NCBI GenBank assembly: GCA_002404115.1
Contig: DHJB01000033.1
Span: 1-11,603 of the forward strand
Origin: Microbacteriaceae bacterium UBA4731
Lineage (GTDB): Bacteria; Actinomycetota; Actinomycetes; Actinomycetales; Microbacteriaceae
Reading direction: 5' to 3'
DNA: 11,603 nt
Shown here: in pieces, positions 7,337 through 11,603 of the stretch
How positions within the stretch are numbered: the stretch's first letter is position 1
Layout: each line of letters begins with the position of its first letter
The notes under the pieces: model-generated
Told to the model about the DNA's origin: nothing
The model's input: the letters and a program-made list of their open reading frames with translations, nothing else
The model's database searches: none
Position numbers and translations under genes: made by a program

Positions 7337-7904
7337 CGCGCTGGACGGAGCGGAGGAGCGCCGCGTGGGCGGCGATCGGGTCGCCAAGGTTCGCGCCGGC
7401 GAACGCCCCGTCCCTGGCGAGGAAGTAGTCGTCGGCCGCGTCGCCGGGGTGCGGATGTCCCATCCCGCGGAACAGGTCTTCGATCGTCGCGGCGTACCAT
7501 TCGCGGTGCGCGATGACTGCTTCGCGCACCGGATGCCTCGGGTCGGCGAACTGCGCGGCGGCGTTGATGAACGGGCACCCGTGGAAGCCGGGGCGCATGA
7601 TCTCCTCGGCGATCTCGGCGACGATTCCCCTGAGGCGCTGCTCCGGGGTATCGAAGCGCGCGTCGACCCCGGCGACGAGGTCGCGTGCGCGCTTGTCCCG
7701 GCCCTGGAGGTACGCGACGATCAACGTGTCCTTGGAGCGGAAATACTTGTAGAACGTGGCCTTGGTGACCTTGGCCTCGCTGATGATGCGGTCGACGCCG
7801 ACCGTGTGCACGCCCTCGCTGTAGAACAGGCCGTCGGCGGTGGCCAGGATGCGCACTTTCGCGTGCGTGGTCGGGCGTGCTGGCGCCTCTGTCACTTCGG
7901 CCAT
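7317..7904 (-). CDS. TetR/AcrR family transcriptional regulator
   Basis: A 195-residue TetR-family repressor. The N-terminal helix-turn-helix spans about residues 14-60, with the recognition region VGVDRIISEAKVTKATFYKYF (36-56 holds it) and KDTLIVAYL after it. The C-terminal ligand/dimer domain contains GFHGCPFINAAAQFADP (107-123), seen in a common AcrR/YxaF-like group often controlling detoxification genes. The ATG at 7904 is chosen because a near-perfect AAAGGAG lies seven bases upstream; an upstream TTG at 7982 would add 26 residues with no homology. A palindrome of the usual TetR operator type lies over its likely promoter, so autorepression is expected. It is convergent with the aldo/keto reductase (20-bp overlap of coding ends) and divergent from the M16 peptidase gene. 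Ligand and targets are unknown. Confidence 0.93.
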   Translation of the reverse strand: MAEVTEAPARPTTHAKVRILATADGLFYSEGVHTVGVDRIISEAKVTKATFYKYFRSKDTLIVAYLQGRDKRARDLVAGVDARFDTPEQRLRGIVAEIAEEIMRPGFHGCPFINAAAQFADPRHPVREAVIAHREWYAATIEDLFRGMGHPHPGDAADDYFLARDGAFAGANLGDPIAAHAALLRSVQRVIAEIA

Positions 7905-7983
7905 CGGCCAACTCCTTTCGCGCTCGAAACCGCGTGAGGCCCAATAAAGACGCGGCGGTGCGGGGGTGTCGCCGGATGCCAAG

Positions 7984-7989
7984 ACGATA
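7984..7989 (-). promoter_or_regulatory. Putative tetR -10 box
   Basis: On the minus strand TATCGT fits a TANNNT -10 box. Transcription would begin near 7977, giving a leader of about 70 bases before the ATG at 7904. The -35 position falls inside the palindrome at 7999-8022. No good TTGACA match is seen there. Confidence 0.4.
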
Positions 7990-7998
7990 TCACGAATC

Positions 7999-8022
7999 GA
8001 CAGACAGACCAGTCTGTTTGTC
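7999..8022. promoter_or_regulatory. TetR-type operator palindrome
   Basis: Arms GACAGACAGAC (7999-8009) and GTCTGTTTGTC (8012-8022) are inverted copies with one mismatch around a two-base CA spacer; the core ACAGAC-CA-GTCTGT is perfect. Size and sequence are typical of operators bound by TetR/AcrR regulators. It covers the expected -35 of tetR and ends 13 bases before the candidate -35 of the M16 peptidase gene. Autorepression is the simplest reading; an effect on the peptidase promoter is possible. Confidence 0.75.
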
Positions 8023-8035
8023 CTGAAATGTGCCG

Positions 8036-8064
8036 TCGGCAGGTCGGAGGGGGTGACGTAAGGT
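8036..8064 (+). promoter_or_regulatory. Putative promoter of the M16 peptidase gene
   Basis: TCGGCA (8036-8041, four of six bases of TTGACA) is 17 bases before TAAGGT (8059-8064, a TANNNT -10). Transcription would begin about 8071, only a few bases before the ATG at 8075 and downstream of the GTG at 8066. This argues for the ATG and a nearly leaderless message. Motif-based. Confidence 0.45.
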
Positions 8065-8074
8065 TGTGGGTGAT

Positions 8075-9430
8075 ATGAACGGTGCAGTTGAGTTCCCCCT
8101 AGACCTGGCCGAACTCTCGTTTCGGGCCGCTGGTGAGTCCCTCGTGCGACGCACCGTGCTGCCCAGCGGAGTGCGCATCCTCAGCGAACACGTTCCCGGC
8201 AGTCGCAGCCTGACGATCGGCTACTGGGTGGCTGTCGGCTCCCGCGACGAGCAGCCCGGCCACTTCGGCTCGACGCACTTCCTCGAGCACCTGCTCTTCA
8301 AGGGCACGCAGAAGCGCACGGCGCTCGACATCGCGGTGGCGTTCGACTCGGTCGGCGGCGAACACAACGCCATGACCGCCAAGGAATACACCTGCTACTA
8401 CGCGAAAGTGCAGGACCGCGACCTGTCCATGGCGGTCGAAGTGCTGACCGATATGCTCACCTCATCGCTGCTCGACCCGGTCGAGTTCGAGAATGAGCGC
8501 GGCGTCATCCTCGAAGAGCTGGCGATGGCCGACGACGACCCGGCGGATGTCGCCAACGAGCGCTTCTTCGAGGCCGTGCTGGGCGAGCATCCCCTCGGCC
8601 GCCCGATCGGCGGTAGCCCGGAGACTATCCAGGCCGCGACGCGCGGCGCGGTCCTGGAGCACTACCGGGCGAACTACCGCCCGCAGGACCTCGTCGTCAC
8701 CGTCGCCGGAGCTGTGGACCACGACGTGCTCGTCGCCGCCGTGACGCGCGCCCTGGCCCTGGCCGGCTGGGACCTCAGCGAGTACGCGGCACCGGTCGAG
8801 CGCCGCACCGGCCACCCGGCGGTCATCAGCCAGGGCAAGCCGGTCACGATCGTGCGCCGGCCGCTCGAACAAGCGAACCTCCTCATCGGCGTTCCCGGCC
8901 TCGTCGCCGCGGACGACCGCCGCGTCACCATGAGCGTGCTCAACTCGATCTTCGGCGGCGGGATGTCGTCGCGCCTGTTCCAGGAGGTGCGCGAGAAGCG
9001 CGGCCTGGCCTACTCGGTCTACTCCTTCGCGCCCGGATACTCGGACGCCGGCCTGTTCGGAATGTACGCGGGCTGCACCCCGGTGAAGGCCGGGCAGGTG
9101 GTCGAGCTCATGATGAGCGAACTGCACCGGCTCGCCGAGCACGGCGTCACCGCCGATGAGATGAAGCGCGCCTCGGGGCAGCTGTCGGGGGCATCCGCGC
9201 TCGCGCTCGAAGACTCCGACACCCGCATGTCCCGGCTCGGCCGCTCCGAGATCACGCTCGGCGAGTTCGTCGACCTCGACGAGGCGCTCCGGCGCCTGGC
9301 GCTGGTCTCGGCCGACGACGTGCAGGCGCTCGCCGCCGAACTGGTCGCCCGCCCGGTCTCCGCCGTCGCCGTCGGTGCCCTCGAGGAGGATGTCTTCACA
9401 GCCGTCCTCCCGAGCACAGTCCGGCCCTGA
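8075..9430 (+). CDS. M16 family zinc metallopeptidase (processing peptidase-like)
   Basis: A 451-residue M16 (pitrilysin/MPP-like) zinc peptidase, cytoplasmic with no signal peptide. The inverted zinc motif HFLEH is at 68-72 (His68, Glu71, His72), with the third ligand Glu148 in ERGVILEELAM at the family spacing. Residues 88-112 hold FDSVGGEHNAMTAKEYTCYY, and the C-terminal domain has the conserved EVREKRGLAYSVYSF. One-domain-pair size (about 420-450) fits bacterial PepR/YmxG-type enzymes. I chose the ATG at 8075: an in-frame GTG at 8066 lies only one base after the likely -10 box and adds three residues. In many Gram-positive bacteria such a gene sits next to pnp and near dapB; here dapB is two genes downstream while a tetR gene occupies the upstream side. 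The natural substrate is unknown. Confidence 0.93.
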   Translation: MNGAVEFPLDLAELSFRAAGESLVRRTVLPSGVRILSEHVPGSRSLTIGYWVAVGSRDEQPGHFGSTHFLEHLLFKGTQKRTALDIAVAFDSVGGEHNAMTAKEYTCYYAKVQDRDLSMAVEVLTDMLTSSLLDPVEFENERGVILEELAMADDDPADVANERFFEAVLGEHPLGRPIGGSPETIQAATRGAVLEHYRANYRPQDLVVTVAGAVDHDVLVAAVTRALALAGWDLSEYAAPVERRTGHPAVISQGKPVTIVRRPLEQANLLIGVPGLVAADDRRVTMSVLNSIFGGGMSSRLFQEVREKRGLAYSVYSFAPGYSDAGLFGMYAGCTPVKAGQVVELMMSELHRLAEHGVTADEMKRASGQLSGASALALEDSDTRMSRLGRSEITLGEFVDLDEALRRLALVSADDVQALAAELVARPVSAVAVGALEEDVFTAVLPSTVRP

Positions 9431-9476
9431 GCCGGTTCCCGCCGGCCCCATCGCACCCCAACGAAATCGGACACCG

Positions 9477-10079
9477 ATGCCCCAGTACATCTACCTCGTG
9501 CGCCACGGCGAGCAGCAGGATGCCGAGCACGGCATGCCGGACGGCCCACTGTCGGCCCGCGGCAAGCGCCAGGCGCACCTGATCGCCGAGCGCCTCGGCG
9601 GGGTGCCGTTCACAAACGCCTGGCACTCCCCGCTGCAGCGCGCCGCCGAGACGGCCAGGATCATCGCGGAACGACTGCCGGCGCTGGTGTCCGAGCCATC
9701 GCCGCTGCTGATGGACTGCATCCCGTCGGGCAAGGCCCTGGAGATGCCGTCGGCCTACGCCCCGTTCTTCGGCGCGGTCACCGAGGAGCAGATCGACGCC
9801 GGACGCGCCCAGATGGAAGACGCGGCCACGGAGTTCCTCCGCGCCCGCCGCGGCGAACGGCACGACCTGCTGATCACCCACAATGTCGTGATCGGCTGGT
9901 TCGTGCGCGAGGTGCTCGGAGCACCTGACTGGCGCTGGATCAGCATCAACCAGGCGAACTGCGGGCTCACCGTGCTGCAGCAGAAGCCAGGGCGCCCGTG
10001 GACGCTGGTCACCCACAACGACCTCGGGCACCTGCCGGTCGAGCTGCGCACCGGGCTGCCCGAGCCGCTGCTGTTCTAA
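9477..10079 (+). CDS. Histidine phosphatase superfamily protein (phosphoglycerate mutase-like)
   Basis: A 200-residue member of the histidine phosphatase branch. The phospho-acceptor motif is LVRHGE (His10, Arg9) at the N-terminus, followed by PLSARGKRQAHLIAERL, the substrate-pocket segment HSPLQRAAETA (50-60) and the second catalytic His135 in LLITHNVVIGWF. Such proteins are often named phosphoglycerate mutase, but many are broad phosphatases; there is nothing here that proves glycolytic activity. The start ATG gives the motif at the usual position. The 46-base gap after the M16 gene contains no TANNNT box and only a weak RBS, so it is probably read from the peptidase promoter. A compact hairpin follows 50 bases after the stop. 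Confidence 0.9.
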   Translation: MPQYIYLVRHGEQQDAEHGMPDGPLSARGKRQAHLIAERLGGVPFTNAWHSPLQRAAETARIIAERLPALVSEPSPLLMDCIPSGKALEMPSAYAPFFGAVTEEQIDAGRAQMEDAATEFLRARRGERHDLLITHNVVIGWFVREVLGAPDWRWISINQANCGLTVLQQKPGRPWTLVTHNDLGHLPVELRTGLPEPLLF

Positions 10080-10126
10080 AGCTGCTGTTGATCTAAAGTT
10101 GTTGTTGATCTCAAGCTGCCGCTCGA
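10076..10126. repeat. 17-bp imperfect tandem repeat at the end of the phosphatase gene
   Basis: Unit 1 CTAAAGCTGCTGTTGAT (10076-10092) includes the stop codon of the phosphatase gene, unit 2 CTAAAGTTGTTGTTGAT (10093-10109) differs at two bases, and a diverged third unit CTCAAGCTGCCGCTCGA follows (10110-10126). Units 1 and 2 are more AT-rich than the surroundings. It looks like recent slippage or duplication across a gene end. Confidence 0.8.
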
Positions 10127-10129
10127 GAC

Positions 10130-10145
10130 GAGCCGCTTGCGGCTC
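10130..10145. terminator. Compact hairpin, probable terminator of the M16-phosphatase transcript
   Basis: GAGCCGCTTGCGGCTC is a perfect stem closed by a CTTG loop, a stable tetraloop type. CTCGA (10122-10126) and TCGAG (10161-10165) could form an outer stem. There is no U-tract, which is common in high-GC actinobacteria. It sits between convergent genes and could serve either direction. Confidence 0.5.
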
Positions 10146-10170
10146 ACCGCTCTGCCGTGGTCGAGGTGGC

Positions 10171-10220
10171 GCGAATACAGGAAACGGCGGATGGGAAGCC
10201 CCAATTCGTCCTGTATTCGC
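10171..10220. repeat. Inverted repeat of GCGAATACAGGA with a third copy nearby
   Basis: GCGAATACAGGA (10171-10182) is perfectly inverted at 10209-10220 with a 26-base loop; after a two-base bulge, CG/CG pairing extends the stem. A third half-copy, TTCCTGTATT (10238-10247), is inverted relative to AATACAGGAA (10174-10183), so two alternative hairpins compete for one left arm. It lies between converging genes; a two-way terminator or a binding-site cluster are both possible. Confidence 0.75.
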
Positions 10221-10250
10221 TGCCAGCCGTGCGATTCTTCCTGTATTGAG

Positions 10251-10763
10251 TCACGCAGGCGAGTGGGCCGGCGAGACGAGCCGCTTGCGGTACCAGTTCG
10301 TGGCGTTCGGATTGTCGTTGTACGGCGGGATGGACTCGTAGCCGGCGCTCCGGTAGAGCGACCCGGCGGCCTCGAGGCTTGCGTTCGTGTCCAGCACGAC
10401 CTCGTCGGCGCCGAGCCCGACGGCCCGCCGCTCGAGCTCCTCGAGCAGCGCGCGACCCCAGCCGCGGCCGCGCACGTGTTCCTGCAGCCACAGGTGCTTG
10501 ATCTCGAACCGCACGGAGCCGTCGGGGGCATCCTCGATGCGACTGATGCCGCCGCAGCCCACGAAGACCCCGGCCCGGCCTTCGCCGTCTTCGCTGAGCA
10601 GCAGGAACACGCCGCGCGGCGGCAGGAACTGCTCCGGTGCGGGCATCCTGGTGCGGTAGCTGCCCTGCACCGGCGGGAACGACGACCGCCGGTCGCTGAA
10701 GTACTGGGTGAGCAGGGTCAGCGCCCCGGCATCCGTCACCGACACGTCTCTGAATTCAGGCAT
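10251..10763 (-). CDS. GNAT family N-acetyltransferase
   Basis: A 170-residue GNAT acetyltransferase that would transfer acetyl from acetyl-CoA to an amine. The central strand FEIKHLWLQEHVRGRGWGR (87-104) carries the acetyl-CoA pyrophosphate loop RGRGWG, followed by the helix ALLEELERRA. The C-terminal part has LYRSAGYESIPPYNDNPNATN (137-157) and WYRKRL, the usual family ending. The substrate is unknown. The ATG at 10763 lies six bases after a TANNNT box, which points to a leaderless message. The last residues VSPAHSPA lie beyond the usual family end and are encoded within and beyond a 19-bp repeat, so the 3' end may have been remodelled. Divergent from dapB with 61 bases between start codons. 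Confidence 0.9.
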   Translation of the reverse strand: MPEFRDVSVTDAGALTLLTQYFSDRRSSFPPVQGSYRTRMPAPEQFLPPRGVFLLLSEDGEGRAGVFVGCGGISRIEDAPDGSVRFEIKHLWLQEHVRGRGWGRALLEELERRAVGLGADEVVLDTNASLEAAGSLYRSAGYESIPPYNDNPNATNWYRKRLVSPAHSPA

Positions 10764-10769
10764 GCCCCT

Positions 10770-10775
10770 AGGCTA
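10770..10775 (-). promoter_or_regulatory. Putative leaderless -10 box of the acetyltransferase gene
   Basis: TAGCCT on the minus strand is followed by six bases and the ATG, placing the transcription start at the start codon. No -35 match is seen. Confidence 0.45.
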
Positions 10776-10784
10776 CGTCGGGGA

Positions 10785-10807
10785 GGCGCCGCCCGGGGCC
10801 GGGCGCC
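10785..10807. promoter_or_regulatory. GC hairpin between divergent promoters
   Basis: GGCGCCGCCCGG (10785-10796) faces CCGGGCGCC (10799-10807) with a two-base bulge and a GG loop. It occupies the -35 regions of both the acetyltransferase and dapB promoters. TTT follows on the + strand. Shared operator or mere GC-rich symmetry cannot be told apart. Confidence 0.35.
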
Positions 10808-10812
10808 TTTGG

Positions 10813-10818
10813 TAGATT
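10813..10818 (+). promoter_or_regulatory. Putative leaderless -10 box of dapB
   Basis: TAGATT is followed by GGCAGC and the dapB ATG at 10825, so the transcript would begin at the start codon. There is no Shine-Dalgarno sequence before the ATG, which agrees with leaderless initiation. Confidence 0.55.
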
Positions 10819-10824
10819 GGCAGC

Positions 10825-11603
10825 ATGACAACACGGGTGGCCGTCATCGGCGCAACGGGCAAAATGGGCCGCCTGGTCTCCGGACTGATCGAGGAGACCG
10901 ACGGCTACGAGGTCGTCGCCAGGCTCGATTCGAAGAGCCCGCTCTCCGACATGCTCGGGGCGGATGTCGCGGTCGACCTCACCGTGCCCGGCGTCAGCCA
11001 GAGCGTGGTCGACTTCGCCGTCGACAACGGCCTGCGGGTGCTGGTCGGAACCTCCGGCTGGTCACAGGAACGCATCGACGCGCTCGCCCATCGGCTGGTC
11101 GGGCGCGACGACGTGGGCGTCGTGATCATCCCCAATTTCTCCATCGGCTCGGTGCTCGGCTCCGCGTTCGCCGCGCTTGCCGCCCGCTTCTTCGACTCGA
11201 TCGAAATCGTCGAGGCGCACCAGGCCAGCAAGGTCGACTCGCCCTCCGGGACCGCGGTTCGCACCGCCGAGCTGATCGGCCGGGCACGCGCGGGGCTCGG
11301 CCCCGTTTCGGCGCCGCACACCGACCAGCGCGCGCGCGGCCAGCAGGTAGCCAGCATTCCCGTGCACAGCCTGCGGCTCAACGGGCTGATCGCCCGCCAG
11401 GACGTCATCTTCGGCGGGGCAGGCGAGACGCTGACCATCAGCCACAACACCGTATCGACGGCCTCCTACGAGCGCGGCATCCTGCTGGCGCTCGCGGCGA
11501 CACTGGATGCCCGGGGGGTGACGGTTGGGCTTGACCGGATCGTCGACCTGGGCCTGGGCGACGCGCCCCCCAAGGACGACGTCAACGAAGAAGCCGGCAT
11601 CGA
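10825..11603 (+). CDS. dapB: 4-hydroxy-tetrahydrodipicolinate reductase, 3' end outside the window
   Basis: DapB reduces hydroxy-tetrahydrodipicolinate with NAD(P)H in the diaminopimelate/lysine pathway, needed for peptidoglycan. The 259 codons visible include the dinucleotide loop VIGATGKMGR (7-16), the substrate-side VGTSGW (74-79), IPNFSIGSVL (102-111), and the catalytic segment EAHQASKVDSPSGTA (130-144), giving His132 and Lys136. Most DapBs have a His-His pair here; the second His is Gln133. The C-terminal GAGETLTISHN and ASYERGILLA are normal. The frame then passes the usual end (VGLDRIVDLGLG) with an acidic stretch DAPPKDDVNEE and is still open at the window edge, so a longer tail than the usual 245-270 residues is likely. 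The ATG is set by homology and the leaderless promoter. Confidence 0.94.
   Translation, partial: MTTRVAVIGATGKMGRLVSGLIEETDGYEVVARLDSKSPLSDMLGADVAVDLTVPGVSQSVVDFAVDNGLRVLVGTSGWSQERIDALAHRLVGRDDVGVVIIPNFSIGSVLGSAFAALAARFFDSIEIVEAHQASKVDSPSGTAVRTAELIGRARAGLGPVSAPHTDQRARGQQVASIPVHSLRLNGLIARQDVIFGGAGETLTISHNTVSTASYERGILLALAATLDARGVTVGLDRIVDLGLGDAPPKDDVNEEAGI

Larger units (their letters stand above)
10124..10290. repeat. 19-bp direct repeat flanking the junction segment
   Basis: CGAGACGAGCCGCTTGCGG occurs at 10124-10142 and again, identical, at 10272-10290, 148 bases apart. The first copy is non-coding and half of the compact hairpin; the second encodes the C-terminal RKRLVS of the acetyltransferase on the minus strand. 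Bases 10143-10271 between them hold the AATACAGGA repeats. Confidence 0.85.

Noticed and set aside
7263..7937. Plus-strand frame opposite tetR
   Set aside because: The minus-strand TetR has a clear helix-turn-helix and RBS; the opposite frame has no motif.
8066..8068. GTG start for the M16 peptidase
   Set aside because: Lies one base after the likely -10 box, upstream of the expected transcript start.
10171..10247. CRISPR-like array
   Set aside because: Only three short half-copies in mixed orientation with uneven spacing; no cas genes.
10137..11534. Long plus-strand frame across the acetyltransferase and dapB
   Set aside because: It runs through a convincing minus-strand gene and is out of frame with dapB; the translation is Arg/Gly-rich without motifs.

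Overview
The window is GC-rich (about 70% by impression). Codons end mostly in G or C, genes are tightly packed with 4-bp start/stop overlaps, and several genes have a TANNNT box six bases before the ATG, as in leaderless transcripts. The gene content (Mycobacterium-like leucine catabolism operon, M16 peptidase and dapB nearby) points to a high-GC actinobacterium. The recurrent GGATGYC codon-pair habit suggests Microbacteriaceae. That family placement is inference; no rRNA or marker gene is present.

Region 1 (1-5847, + strand) is one catabolic operon: acyl-CoA carboxylase carboxyltransferase subunit (5' end outside the window), its biotin carboxylase/biotin carrier partner, the two subunits of a 3-oxoacid CoA-transferase, a MaoC-type hydratase and a CitE-type lyase. 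The set and partial order match the M. tuberculosis Rv2498c-Rv2504c cluster. Expected flow: 3-methylcrotonyl-CoA is carboxylated to 3-methylglutaconyl-CoA, hydrated to HMG-CoA, cleaved to acetoacetate plus acetyl-CoA, and acetoacetate is activated by CoA transfer. The last three enzyme types are also those reported for itaconate dissimilation. A second promoter-like element and a 7-codon mini-ORF lie just before scoA.

Region 2 (5848-6259) is a 412-bp gap holding a CCCTGC hexamer array, a large imperfect hairpin, a minus-strand fossil of a glutathione peroxidase gene, and the promoter/RBS of the next gene.

Region 3 (6260-8074) holds an aldo/keto reductase and a convergent TetR regulator whose 3' ends overlap by 20 bp. 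A strong palindromic operator lies over the tetR promoter, between tetR and the next gene.

Region 4 (8075-10079) carries an M16 zinc peptidase and a histidine-phosphatase (phosphoglycerate mutase-like) gene, probably cotranscribed.

Region 5 (10076-10290) is a short repeat-rich convergent junction: 17-bp tandem repeats, a compact hairpin, an AATACAGGA inverted/direct repeat set and a 19-bp direct repeat that runs into the 3' end of the next gene.

Region 6 (10251-11603) has a GNAT acetyltransferase (-) and dapB (+, running off the window), divergent and both apparently leaderless.

I see no convincing novel defence, mobile or CRISPR system. The most interesting items are the internal scoA promoter with its mini-ORF, the palindromic repeat beside a decayed GPx gene, the repeat-dense junction at 10.1-10.3 kb, and the GGATGYC motif bias.
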